Positions 46,016-57,756 are shown, numbered from the stretch's first letter. The stretch is DNA of 64,000 nucleotides from Ampullaceana balthica (GCA_944989445.1 CALYLW010000572.1:124001-188000); one strand, 5' to 3'. Numbers and translations: made by a program. The notes: a model not told the origin generated them from the sequence alone.

Positions 46016-46189
46016 GGAATGAAAACAAGAAGACAAAATTAGTCTAAAGACTATTTTATATTAGATAATAAGCCTCCCCCCTCCCCCCAAGCAAATAAAA
46101 ATATATAAATAAATAATTTAAAAAGCCCTAAACTTCAAACGTGATTTCACCGAAGTGAGTGTATCTCGAACTGGGACATTAAATGACAC

Positions 46190-46321
46190 CCAGCCTTTGT
46201 TGCGTTTACTTGCCGTGTCAATGTCAGCACCACGCCTTTGTTGCGTTTACTTGCCGTGTCAATGTCAGCACCACTCCTTTGTTGCGTTTACTTGCCGTGT
46301 CAATGTCAGCACCACGCCTTT
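46190..46321. repeat. 42-bp minisatellite, 3 copies
   Basis: Units contain GCCTTTGTTGCGTTTACTTG then CCGTGTCAATGTCAGCACCA. Confidence 0.96.
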
Positions 46322-46394
46322 GACTCAGTCTATGACCACGAGCCAAGATCTGTTCTTATTAAAGAATGGATATGAACATTCACAAGTTATTTGA

Positions 46395-46420
46395 AGCCGT
46401 AGAGAGAGATATATATATAA

Positions 46421-46510
<90 letters not shown>

Positions 46511-46544
46511 GGAGGGAGAGAGAGAGAGAGATAAAGAAAGATAG

Positions 46545-46577
<33 letters not shown>

Positions 46578-46644
46578 TAGTGAGAGAGAGGGAGAGAGAG
46601 ATAGATAGAGAGATAGAGAGAGAGGCATATATATATATATATAA

Positions 46645-46706
<62 letters not shown>
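46395..46706. repeat. (GA)n microsatellite with ATAG interruptions and a TATATATA island
   Basis: Long GA runs broken by AGATAGAGAG; (TA)n at 46627-46642 flanked by the duplicated block AAAGAAAGATAGAG. Confidence 0.97.
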
Positions 46707-46707
<1 letters not shown>

Positions 46708-47002
46708 CGGACAGAGGGGATAGAATGTGTTTATATTTGTTCTAAAAAGTGTTTTGTTTTCTGCCGATGAAAAAAACCAATGTGTTTGGGCACCACAACA
46801 ACAAACAAACAAACAGTGGTCTAAGTATGTCAATCTTCACAATAAATCAGTGGACGCACTATGCCAATTGTCACAATATGTCACACTTGTTAATTTCTAC
46901 ATGCTAAACATGTATAAGTTACTTGGGCTTTTTAAAAAAAGCTAAACATGAGTATTTAAACGCAATTTCCAACAAGGAATTTCCAATTTTTTATCGAGGG
47001 AA

Positions 47003-47227
47003 ATCATTCTAGATTACAATAAAAGTCGATTCAAATAAGTAATTCTGAAACTAAACACGATATGACGTCATATCTCCTCACGCTACTTCACAACAAGAAT
47101 GTGTCAATATAATGCGCACCACGCAACAATCTAACAAGAGCATTCACAAAGCGGGAAAACCCCATTAACCATCATTCTAGATTACATTAAAAGTCATTTC
47201 AAATCAATAATTTTGAAACTAAACAAA
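47003..47227. repeat. Direct repeat pair about 60 bp, 165 bp apart, plus dispersed repeat
   Basis: ATCATTCTAGATTACAATAA then AAGTCGATTCAAATAAGTAA (47005) recurs as ATCATTCTAGATTACATTAA (47170). Between them lies the segment (47093-47165) whose inverted copy is at 35.2 kb. Confidence 0.8.
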
Positions 47228-47326
47228 ACAATTGCTTTAAAAAAAATTGCTTCTAAAATTACGGGAGTCGAACAAAAATAGATCCTTGAAAAATGCCTTC
47301 TCCAACATTGTTCTACATATTATTAG

Positions 47327-48128
47327 TAGGGCTGCGGAAATTATCGATTAATCTTTCAATTTTTCGTTAAAAATTTTTTTTTAACGATTAATCGACCTAC
47401 CACTTATAAAGGTACTGAAAGTAAAAAAATAAAATATTTCGTCCGATAAATATAAACTAATTTCCGGACGATTACAAGAACATTTTCGTTTTAAACTATT
47501 GACTGACGTGAATGTTCAAAATGTTGATAAAGGTTATGTGTCCATTGAGAGAAATCGTTTGCCTTCCATACAATGTTCCCTCTAAGTCTAAGCTTTGTTG
47601 GTCCGTGTGCAATCTTTAAAAAAAATCGGATGCAAAGTTACACGACGTCCATTTTTGTGCAATATTTTACCAAATTTGCTGCGCGGTGATTCTAAACTTC
47701 TGCGTGGCTTCGGTGAAATAGCTGCGCATCCACGCTGCTTAAAGGGAACATTGCTAACATGGTTCCAACACTTCGCTTACATATCACCTGGAAACCTAAC
47801 ATCCACTACAGTATCAGAAACTTCAGCTGAGACAATCTAAATCTATGTGAACGATTATTCAGCTCTGCTGGTTATATTGTCAATAAGACCCGCTCATCTC
47901 TTGAACCGAATAATGTCAATACACTTGTCTGTTTGCGTTGTTGGTTAAAGGATATCATATAAAGAAGACATTACAGTGTTATTTCGATTTTTTGACATGT
48001 ATGTTTAATAAATGTTACTTATGACACCATAAATTTAATTTTTTGACTTTATTCGAAATTAACTATTAATGAATCGTTAAATTTTCAAAAGTTAACGATT
48101 AAATTTAAATTAATCGTTAACAGCCCTA
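47327..48128 (+). mobile_element. hAT deletion derivative, 802 bp, perfect target duplication
   Basis: Ends TAGGGCTGCGGAAATTA and TTAACAGCCCTA. ATTATTAG is duplicated exactly (47319-47326, 48129-48136). The transposase tail at 47846-47962 reads CERLFSSAGYIVNKTRSSLE and on to CWLKDII stop, uninterrupted; upstream coding is deleted. It is the least decayed member of the family here and a useful reference for the copies at 1, 15862 and 21238. Confidence 0.95.
47571..47750. mobile_element. Segment nested in the hAT copy
   Basis: The 1-780 copy is continuous through CGTTTGCCTACCATGGTTCT (reverse strand). Here about 180 bp intervene, starting ATGTTCCCTCTAAG and ending CTTAAAGGGAACAT, an inverted pair of 10-11 bases. 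TTGCCTTC and TTGCTAAC on the two sides may be the worn target duplication. Part of the segment is also in the 21238 copy, so the insertion predates their spread. Confidence 0.5.
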
Positions 48129-48648
48129 ATTATTAGATATTGCTTGGTATTTGTTTCAACCCGATAGCTGTTATGGTTGGCGAGACATTGACAAAATACT
48201 GATATTTTTCGAGTTTTTTTTATTTTCCAGTGAATCCAGTAAACCTTTTCGGTATTTTTTTGGCCGTTGCACATCCTTGAAACCTCCTTAGCATATTTGC
48301 AAAAGACCCGAACCCTCTATCTGGTCTGGTTCAGGAGGAGTTGCATTGTCAAGCTTGACAGACATTTCGAATCTATAAACGCAATTGTTCCAAGGGAAAT
48401 TGCGTTAAAAATTGAAAGAAGCCATCGTGATCAAGTGTATACTTTCTGGAGATTTGTTAACATAAAAAAGAAATTGCAGCCTTTAAACTTTTTTTTTGGA
48501 GTGTTTAACTGTTTTATGTTTTTGAAATGTTTTTTCCAATTTTTTTTATTTAAAAAAAATCAAAATTAAGACGCTTTCACAATATGGCTAACAAAATAGA
48601 AGAAGGAAAAGTTGGGACGCGGTAACACAAATAATTTGTATACGCCTG
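48129..48648. other. Single-copy AT-rich DNA
   Basis: A 100-codon frame (48267-48569) has no recognised domain. Confidence 0.45.
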
Positions 48649-48746
48649 TATACAAAAACAACAGGTTTCCTCATAATGTTTCTTCAGTTACTAACGTCCA
48701 GATTTTCTTGTTGACGTGTCAAGTATTCGTCTCTCTTCCTCAGCAA
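48649..48746 (+). repeat. Dispersed repeat, copy 1 (partner at 56113)
   Basis: TATACAAAAACAACAGGTTT, CCTCATAATGTTTCTTCAGT and GTCTCTCTTCCTCA are shared with 56113-56212 at close to 90% identity. Just upstream, ACGCCTGTATACAAAAACAA resembles a single unit of the 29-bp array next to copy 2. Confidence 0.85.
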
Positions 48747-48750
48747 AGAC

Positions 48751-49247
48751 TTTAAGTCGAACATTTAAGTAGAACATTTAACTAGAACATTTAAGTAGAA
48801 CATTTAAGTAGCACATTTAAGTAGAACATTTAAGTAGAACATTTAAGTAGAACATTTAAGTAGAACATTTAAGTAGAACATTTAAGTAGAACATTTAAGT
48901 AGAACATTTAAGTAGAACATTTAAGTAGAACATTTAAGTAGAACATTTAAGTAGAACATTTAAGTAGAACATTTAAGTAGAACATTTAAGTAGAACATTT
49001 AAGTAGAACATTTAAGTAGAACATTTAAGTAGAACATTTAAGTAGAACATTTAAGTAGAACATTTAAGTAGAACATTTAAGTAGAACATTTAAGTAGAAC
49101 ATTTAAGTAGAACATTTAAGTAGAACATTTAAGTAGAACATTTAAGTAGAACATTTAAGTAGAACATTTAAGTAGAACATTTAAGTAGAACATTTAAGTA
49201 GAACATTTAAGTAGAACATTTAAGTAGAACATTTAAGTAGAGCATTT
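48751..49247. repeat. 13-bp minisatellite, about 38 copies
   Basis: Unit AAGTAGAACATTT, almost perfect; only the first few units and the last differ. Confidence 0.98.
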
Positions 49248-49541
49248 CTCTGCTCCTGTTTTCGCAATCGAACACGCTTACCAAATATCTCCCTCCCCCC
49301 CCCTCCCTGTCTGTCCAATCAATTACTCCATCATGCTCGGCCCACCCCCTCTCTTATCACTAACCAACTGACTTCTTTCGAGAGTCCCCCGCTTACAAAC
49401 GCCCCCACCCCCTTCTCCCCCCCCCCACACACCACCCTAGTCAATACCGGCCCATAGTAAAACCCTATTGTTTTCTTTGCCCCGGTCTTTCAATTTCTTT
49501 TTGGAAGCCAAAATGAAATGAGCATCATCCTCTTCAACCCG

Positions 49542-49554
49542 TGGCGCCCTCTAT
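49542..49554 (-). promoter_or_regulatory. CTCF-like motif
   Basis: GGCGCCCTCTAT on the plus strand is ATAGAGGGCGCC on the minus strand. It matches the AGRKGGCGC core of bilaterian CTCF sites. The upstream part of the motif matches less well than at 44395. Confidence 0.33.
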
Positions 49555-49899
49555 TGTAAGGTGCCGGAAGATGAACTGAAATCGTCTCTATTCGCAGAAG
49601 AGTCCATCCTCCATCTTGCTGGCAGGCCGCCATATTAGGTTAAGCCCTGTGAGTGACCGTGCTGAAAGAAATGAAGACCCCCGAAATTTTTCTCGATTAC
49701 TGCCGACTCTGTCTCTAAAATAAAAAAGAAAGGTGTGTGGAGAAGGAGGTTGGGTGAAGACGGGCAAATGGCCGACAAAGAAATATTGAATTCTTTCTAC
49801 TCTCGGCTCACTTTCTGATTGTCGAATATTGAATTACGGTCCCGGGCACTGACGGTTTCGTTGAAAAGTTCCGGCATTAATTTTTAATCTTACCCACCT

Positions 49900-49944
49900 A
49901 AGATGGCCGCCCGGAGTGACATTTCGTTTCGTGGCGGCCATCTT
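49900..49944. promoter_or_regulatory. Paired inverted YY1-like motifs
   Basis: AAGATGGCCGCC (49900) and GGCGGCCATCTT (49933) are perfect inverse copies 21 bp apart, each matching the YY1 core ATGGC. Another GCCGCCAT lies at about 49628. It could be a bidirectional promoter core or simply a 12-bp inverted repeat. Confidence 0.3.
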
Positions 49945-50780
49945 CTTCATCAATCCGACACGACAGCTCGGCCCTCTTGTTTTTATTTATTTGATTACCC
50001 GTGAGTTTGACGTTTGGGGATCGTCTGAGGAATTTCGTGACTTTAAAGAGGGCGAAAACGGTTTGGGTGAGGGGGGGGGCAGGGTAGCGAGGACCGGGTG
50101 GCCGCTGCTTTCTTTGAGGGATGAAAATAATTGTGCTTCGGATAAGAGGACAGAGTTTGGGGGGGGGCAGAGGTGTACAAGACCATCACCACCTCTACTG
50201 GCACCACCCCTCCCCCCCACACACAGACACCACAACTATAGAACACCAACCTTAAGAAAATGAAGAAATTTAAGATTAGGCCATGCCGCAACTTGGCGAT
50301 GTTCTCAGTTCTTGCTAACCCATTTCTTGACAGTAGTTAATTGTCAGCGTGTTGAATAAATCGACTCAATGGTTTGTGGATTCCGTTATCGTCATTTTAT
50401 ATATGAAGTTCAGAGTATCCAGACTGAAGTCGTGTATCGACCAAACGGCGTCGTCTGTGCACAAGAAGTAAAAGCGCTTTCAGCTCAGAACTGAGACTGG
50501 CACTACTTAATCTTGAGGGACATTTACTTTATGGAATAGTTAAACAAAGATCTCGCTTACAATCCTACTACAATAACTTTTATAAAATATATTGTTTTGA
50601 TGCTTCCAAGAAATTTGCGTTTGTAATGTTACACAGCGAATCTTCGTGTAGTTGTTGCCAACACAATTTATTCTTTTTAAAAAGATTCAGAAGAACTAAT
50701 GGAAAAAACGTAAGAAATAACAAGCTTATAAGCATCTGGGACGACAGCCATGTCCAAACATTTCATCTCTGAAATGAAGA

Positions 50781-53643
50781 CCTGAAGTAACTGCGACCCA
50801 CTAGAGTAGGAGTAGCAGACCTTAAGTAACTGATAGCCACTAGAGCAATGGTGGACCAGAACTGAAGTAACTGAGAGTCACTAGAGTAGTGGGTGGGCCA
50901 GACCTGAAGTAACTGCGACCCACTAGAGTAGGAGTAGCAGACCTGAAGTAACTGATAGCCACTAGAGCAATGGTGGGCCAGAACTGAAGTAACTGAGAGC
51001 CACTAGAGTAGGGGTGGCCAGAACTGTAGTAACTGAGACTCACTAGAGTAGGAGTAGCAGACCTTAAGTAACTGATAGCCACTAGAGCAATGGTGGGCCA
51101 GAACTGAAGTAACTGAGAGCCACTAGAGCAATGGGTGGGCCAGACCTGAAGTAACTGAGAGTCACTAGAGTAGGGGTGGCCAGACCTGAAGTAACTGTGA
51201 CCCACTAGAGTAGGAGTAGCAGACCTGAAGTAACTGATAGCCACTAGATCAATGGTGGGCCAGAACTGAAGTAACTGAGAGCCACTAGAGCAATGGTGGG
51301 CCAGAACTGAAGTAACTGAGAGTCACTAGAGCAATGGTGGGCCAGACCTGAAGTAACTGCGACCCACTAGAGTAGGAGTAGCAGACCTGAAGTAACTGAT
51401 AGCCACTAGATCAATGGTGGGCCAGAACTGAAGTAACTGAGAGCCACTAGAGCAATGGTGGGCCAGAACTGAAGTAACTGAGAGTCACTAGAGTAGGAGT
51501 AGCAGACCTGAAGTAACTGAGAGCCACTAGAGCAATGGTGGGCCAGAACTGAAGTAACTGAGAGTCACTAGAGTAGGGGTGGCCAGACCTGAAGTAACTG
51601 AGAGTCACTAGAGTAGGGGTGGCCAGACCTGAAGTAACTGATAGCCACTAGAGCAATGGTGGGCCAGAACTGAAGTAACTGAGAGTCACTAGAGTAGGAG
51701 TAGCAGACCTGAAGTAACTGAGAGCCACTAGAGTAGGAGTAGCAGACCTGAAGTAACTGAGAGTCACTAGAGTAGGAGTAGCAGACCTGAAGTAACTGAG
51801 AGCCACTAGAGCAATGGTGGGCCAGACCTGAAGTAACTGCGACCCACTAGAGTAGGAGTAGCAGAACTGAAGTAACTGAGAGCCACTAGAGTAGGAGTAG
51901 CAGACCTGAAGTAACTGAGAGCCACTAGAGTAGGAGTAGCAGACCTGAAGTAACTGAGAGCCACTAGAGTAGGGGTAGCAGACCTGAAGTAACTGAGAGT
52001 CACTAGAGTAGGAGTAGCAGACCTGAAGTAACTGAGAGCCACTAGAGCAATGGTGGGCCAGAACTGAAGTAACTGAGAGTCACTAGAGTAGGAGTAGCAG
52101 ACCTGAAGTAACTGAGAGCCACTAGAGTAGGAGTAGCAGACCTGAAGTAACTGAGAGTCACTAGAGCAATGGTGGGCCAGAACTGAAGTAACTGAGAGTC
52201 ACTAGAGTAGGAGTAGCAGACCTGAAGTAACTGAGAGTCACTAGAGTAGGAGTAGCAGACCTGAAGTAACTGAGAGTCACTAGAGTAGGAGTAGCAGACC
52301 TGAAGTAACTGAGAGCCACTAGAGTAGGAGTAGCAGACCTGAAGTAACTGAGAGCCACTAGAGTAGGGGTAGCAGACCTGAAGTAACTGAGAGTCACTAG
52401 AGTAGGAGTAGCAGACCTGAAGTAACTGAGAGCCACTAGAGCAATGGTGGGCCAGACCTGAAGTAACTGAGAGCCACTAGAGTAGGAGTAGCAGACCTGA
52501 AGTAACTGAGAGCCACTAGAGTAGGAGTAGCAGACCTGAAGTAACTGAGAGTCACTAGAGTAGGAGTAGCAGACCTGAAGTAACTGAGAGCCACTAGAGC
52601 AATGGTGGGCCAGAACTGAAGTAACTGAGAGTCACTAGAGTAGGGGTGGCCAGACCTGAAGTAACTGAGAGCCACTAGAGCAATGGTGGGCCAGACCTGA
52701 AGTAACTGCGACCCACTAGAGTAGGAGTAGCAGACCTGAAGTAACTGAGAGCCACTAGAGCAATGGTGGGCCAGAACTGAAGTAACTGAGAGTCACTAGA
52801 GTAGGGGTGGCCAGACCTGAACTAACTGAGAGTCACTAGAGTAGGGGTGGCCAGACCTGAAGTAACTGATAGCCACTAGAGCAATGGTGGGCCAGAACTG
52901 AAGTAACTGAGAGTCACTAGAGTAGGGGTGGCCAGACCTGAAGTAACTGATAGCCACTAGAGCAATGGTGGGCCAGAACTGAAGTAACTGAGAGTCACTA
53001 GAGTAGGGGTGGCCAGACCTGAAGTAACTGAGAGTCACTAGAGCAATGGTGGGCCAGAACTGAAGTAACTGAGAGTCACTAGAGTAGGAGTAGCAGACCT
53101 TAAGTAACTGAGAGTCACTAGAGCAATGGTGGGCCAGAACTGAAGTAACTGAGAGTCACTAGAGTAGGGGTGGCCAGAACTGAAGTAACTGAGAGTCACT
53201 AGAGCAATGGTGGGCCAGAACTGAAGTAACTGAGAGCCACTAGAGCAATGGTGGGCCAGAACTGAAGTAACTGAGAGTCACTAGAGTAGGGGTGGCCAGA
53301 ACTGAAGTAACTGAGAGTCACTAGAGTAGGGGTGGCCAGACCTGAAGTAACTGAGAGCCACTAGAGCAATGGTGGGCCAGAACTGAAGTAACTGAGAGTC
53401 ACTAGAGTAGGGGTGGCCAGACCTGAAGTAACTGAGAGTCACTAGAGTAGGGATGGCCAGAACTGAAGTAACTGAGAGTCACTAGAGCAATGGTGGGCCA
53501 GAACTGAAGTAACTGAGAGTCACTAGATCAATGGTGGACCAGAACTGAAGTAACTGAGAGTCACTAGAGTAGGGGTGGCCAGACCTGTAGTAACTGAGAG
53601 CCACTAAAGCAGGGATGGCCAGAATTGAAGTAACTGAGAGCCA
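50781..53643. repeat. 39-41-bp two-type minisatellite, about 70 copies
   Basis: All units share CTGAAGTAACTGAGAGYCAC then TAGAG. Type A continues TAGGAGTAGCAGAC or TAGGGGTGGCCAGAC, type B CAATGGTGGGCCAGA. Types alternate in blocks: A-rich 51700-52560, A/B alternation elsewhere. The last unit merges into ATTGCTGAGAGCCGCATGGA, which looks like hAT-style subterminal sequence. Minus-strand frames (YFRSATPTLV) are open only in A-type runs. Confidence 0.97.
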
Positions 53644-53827
53644 TTTTAAATATATATATAAATTGCTGAGAGCCGCATGGAAGCACTATGAGTCAATAAA
53701 CCTGGCTTGGAAATCTTCCAGTAAACCCCGGAAACATATATTTCCTAAATTGTGTACATGAGTCACAATGTGAACACTGAATAGTCGTATGGGCCGCGGT
53801 TTGTCTACCGTTGATACAGAGACAGCT

Positions 53828-54032
53828 GTGGTAGCTAGTTTTACAGTGGTAGCTAGTTTTACAGTGGTAGCTAGTTTTACAGTGGTAGCTAGTTTTACAG
53901 TGGTAGCTAGTTTTACAGTGGTAGCTAGTTTTACAGTGGTAGCTAGTTTTATAGTGGTAGCTAGTTTTACAGTGGTAGCTAGTTTTACAGTGGTAGCTAG
54001 TTTTACAGTGGTAGCTAGTTTTACAGTGGTGG
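53828..54032. repeat. 18-bp minisatellite, about 11 copies
   Basis: Unit GTGGTAGCTAGTTTTACA; one TATA variant. Reads VVASFT on the plus strand. Confidence 0.98.
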
Positions 54033-54309
54033 TGGTGAAAAGTGAAATTATCTGCTAGCCGTTAGCTGCTAACGTAACTTGGGGAAAAAATAGTATTCAA
54101 ATTAACGCATAAAAAAATAATTGAAATCCAAATAAGAGGTATCCCCTCTCCACCCACCCACATTTGTTACGCCACTGCACTTTGTTAAACGCCTTTTACT
54201 TACATCTGACTTTTAAAAAAAAATATTTTTATATCAATATTTAAATGTACGTAATTTAAATGAAAACATCTGTGCGATGCTTTCTGTGGTGGTTTTAAGA
54301 ATATCTGTT

Positions 54310-55871
54310 TAACGTAGGTTATTGAGGCAGTCTAACGTAGGTTATTGAGGCAGTCTAACGTAGGTTATTGAGGCAGTCTAACGTAGGTTATTGAGCAGTC
54401 TAACGTAGGTTATTGAGCAGTCTAACGTAGGTTATTGAGGCAGTCTAACGTAGGTTATTGAGGCAGTCTAACGTAGGTTATTGAGGCAGTCTAACGTAGG
54501 TTATTGAGGCAGTCTAACGTAGGTTATTGAGGCAGTCTAACGTAGGTTATTGAGGCAGTCTAACGTAGGTTATTGAGGCAGTCTAACGTAGGTTATTGAG
54601 GCAGTCTAACGTAGGTTATTGAGGCAGTCTAACGTAGGTTATTGAGGCAGTCTAACGTAGGTTATTGAGGCAGTCTAACGTAGGTTATTGAGGCAGTCTA
54701 ACGTAGGTTATTGAGGCAGTCTAACGTAGGTTATTGAGGCAGTCTAACGTAGGTTATTGAGGCAGTCTAACGTAGGTTATTGAGGCAGTCTAACGTAGGT
54801 TATTGAGGCAGTCTAACGTAGGTTATTGAGGCAGTCTAACGTAGGTTATTGAGGCAGTCTAACGTAGGTTATTGAGGCAGTCTAACGTAGGTTATTGAGG
54901 CAGTCTAACGTAGGTTATTGAGGCAGTCTAACGTAGGTTATTGAGGCAGTCTAACGTAGGTTATTGAGGCAGTCTAAACGTAGGTTATTGAGGCAGTCTA
55001 ACGTAGGTTATTGAGGCAGTCTAACGTAGGTTATTGAGGCAGTCTAACGTAGGTTATTGAGGCAGTCTAACGTAGGTTATTGAGGCAGTCTAACGTAGGT
55101 TATTGAGGCAGTCTAACGTAGGTTATTGAGGCAGTCTAACGTAGGTTATTGAGGCAGTCTAACGTAGGTTATTGAGGCAGTCTAACGTAGGTTATTGAGG
55201 CAGTCTAACGTAGGTTATTGAGGCAGTCTAACGTAGGTTATTGAGGCAGTCTAACGTAGGTTATTGAGGCAGTCTAACGTAGGTTATTGAGGCAGTCTAA
55301 CGTAGGTTATTGAGGCAGTCTAACGTAGGTTATTGAGGCAGTCTAAAGTAGGTTATTGAGGCAGTCTAACGTAGGTTATTGAGGCAGTCTAACGTAGGTT
55401 ATTGAGGCAGTCTAACGTAGGTTATTGAGGCAGTCTAACGTAGGTTATTGAGGCAGTCTAACGTAGGTTATTGAGGCAGTCTAAAGTAGGTTATTGAGGC
55501 AGTCTAACGTAGGTTATTGAGCAGTCTAACGTAGGTTATTGAGGCAGTCTAACGTAGGTTATTGAGGCAGTCTAACGTAGGTTATTGAGACAGTCTAACG
55601 TAGGTTATTGAGGCAGTCTAAAGTAGGTTATTGAGGCAGTCTAACGTAGGTTATTGAGGCAGTCTAACGTAGGTTATTGAGGCAGTCTAACGTAGGTTAT
55701 TGAGGCAGTCTAACGTAGGTTATTGAGACAGTCTAACGTAGGTTATTGAGGCAGTCTAACGTAGGTTATTGAGGCAGTCTAACGTAGGTTATTGAGGCAG
55801 ACTAACGTAGGTTATTGAGGCAGTCTAACGTAGGTTATTGAGGCAGTCTAACGTAGGTTATTGAGGCAGTC
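54310..55871. repeat. 23-bp minisatellite, about 68 copies
   Basis: Unit TAACGTAGGTTATTGAGGCA plus GTC, very homogeneous. The few variants are TAAAGTAGG, GAGCAG, GAGACAG and one extra A at 54975. Confidence 0.98.
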
Positions 55872-55966
55872 TTTATTCTATGTTTCTATGTCAGATTTAC
55901 TTCAATTTTATCAGTTTTATCTAATCGTAGAAGTAGTATCCAACTCTATGGTTGCAAAACGAAAGA

Positions 55967-56108
55967 GACGTACACCTGTGTACAAAACAACAACAGACGT
56001 ACACCTGTGTACAAAACAACAACAGACGTACACCTGTGTACAAAACAACAACAGACGTACACCTGGATTTTAAAAAACAGACGTACACCTGTATTAAAAA
56101 AAACAGAC
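55967..56108. repeat. 29-bp minisatellite, about 4-5 copies
   Basis: Units contain GACGTACACCTGTGTACAAA then ACAACAACA; the last two copies are shortened. The core GTACACCTGTGTAC is nearly palindromic. It runs into dispersed repeat copy 2. Confidence 0.95.
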
Positions 56109-56112
56109 GTTG

Positions 56113-56212
56113 TATACAAAAACAACAGGTTTCCTCATAATGTTTCTTCAGTTACCAAAGTCCAGATTTTGTTGTTGACATGTAAAGTAATCGTCTCTCT
56201 TCCTCAACACAA
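56113..56212 (+). repeat. Dispersed repeat, copy 2 (partner at 48649)
   Basis: Same sequence as copy 1 with about a dozen differences (TTACCAAAGTCC versus TTACTAACGTCC). Confidence 0.85.
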
Positions 56213-56984
56213 AGCTGAAAAATAGAATGCAACAATAGATTAAGAAGATTTGTCATGTTTGTTGGTTGTTAGATTTGTTAAGTTAATTTGTTGTACTTTT
56301 CGTGTACGGTCAATAAAAAAATCCGTAATCTTGGAAACCATGTTTCTATTGTTTTGAAAGTCTAAAAATAACTGCCCCAAAGGTCACATAACTCCTTGAT
56401 TAACTTGTGAAGTCATGCAGGTATTTTGATAAATAATTGATGCGAGGGGTGGGGTCAATCAATAGGGCACCCGGGCACCTTTTAATTGTTTTCTTAGGAA
56501 GATTTCCTTCATAAGAACACAGGGGCGGCTGCTTCGAACAGACATGCAGGTGTGAGATTTGATCAGTTGAGGTAACTTGAAAATATGTGTAGATAAACCA
56601 AGTTTAACTTTGCCGTAGTTAGTCCGAGAGATGACCACACATGTATTGGTAGCTGTCACGTGAGAGAGGAAGTTGTTAGTGGTCACATGACGAGGAAGAA
56701 TAAAACATGGCGACTGAGTGTGTGGTTCCATTTTACGGACGTGAGATATACTGGATGTAAATTAATGTAAATAGAAGTTGTGATTAAAAGTTATATTATT
56801 CAAACAGTGCCTCATAGATTCATTGTGAGATAGAGTTAATAAGGTCACGCCCACTCGGCTATGTGACAGTAGCTACCCCACCCCATCACAATAAACTCCT
56901 CCCTCACACCTACCATGGCCAACGAACTGCCACTCATATGTTTAATAATTACTTGTGAGGATGAGACCCAATCAGTAGTAGTAG
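56213..56984. other. Single-copy DNA, no recognised gene
   Basis: Nothing recognised; a 90-codon minus frame (56459-56731) has no family motif. Confidence 0.45.
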
Positions 56985-57315
56985 TATGTGTGTATGTGTG
57001 TGTCTATGTTTCTGTGAGTATGTGTCTGGGTGTGTATAGTGTTAGTGAATGTTTTGTGAGTCTTGTGTTTGTATTTGTGTTTCTCCGCGTGTCAGTGAGT
57101 GTGCTGTGTGTGTAAGAGTGTGAGAGTATGTTGTGTTTAAGTGTGTTGTGTGTGTGTGAGTGTGTTGTGTATGTGTGTATGAAGTGTGATGGTAAGTGTG
57201 TTGTATGTTTTCTTTCTATGTGTGTAAGTGTGTTATATGTGTAAGTGTGTTGTATGTGTAAGTATGTTGTATGTGTAAGTGTGTTGTATGTGTAAGTGTG
57301 TTGTGTGTGTGTTTC
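56985..57315. repeat. GT-rich low-complexity tract
   Basis: GTGTGTATGTGTG and GTAAGTGTGTTGTATGT units, irregular; contains several GTAAGT hexamers that would fool splice predictors. Confidence 0.9.
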
Positions 57316-57649
57316 AAAACCAAGAAGAGGAGATGTAGCACTGTAAGAGTGCGTGTTGGCATGTCACTGGATGAGACAGCAGCAGACAATGGTGTCCAGC
57401 ATCAATGATGTACAAGGCATTAAAATCTCGCGCCAACTGACAGAAGTAAGATGTACGTCTCACACGACAGCCTCACGCTTCATATACTGGGGGTGGGTGT
57501 TGTGGGGGAGGGGGTGGGGGAGGGGGGCTAAATCAAATTTGAGTTCTGAGAGTAAATTAAAAAACATTGTCACGAAGTGTAAAAATAAAATTTTACAGTA
57601 AAAATGGCAAACATGTTCTTTTACGGTTTACGTGATTCGAGTGGGTGGA

Positions 57650-57701
57650 GGGAGAAAGAGAGAGTGCGAGAGACAGACCGAGAGAGAGAGAGAGAGAGAG
57701 A

Positions 57702-57756
<55 letters not shown>

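Larger units (their letters stand above)
49248..50780. other. Single-copy, GC-richer DNA with regulatory-like motifs
   Basis: C-rich tracts at 49283-49310 and 49400-49435, then 49500-50250 with CTCF-like and YY1-like motifs (own entries) and G/C runs. The frame from 49916 has no ATG start at that position and no family match. Nothing recognised in 50270-50780. Confidence 0.5.

Noticed and set aside
49916..50263. 115-codon frame beginning at the YY1-like site
   Set aside because: It begins with GTG, not ATG, and is G/C-run driven; no family similarity.
54310..55871. CRISPR-like array of direct repeats
   Set aside because: Units are contiguous without spacers and the DNA is eukaryotic; it is a minisatellite. 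The same holds for the other arrays.
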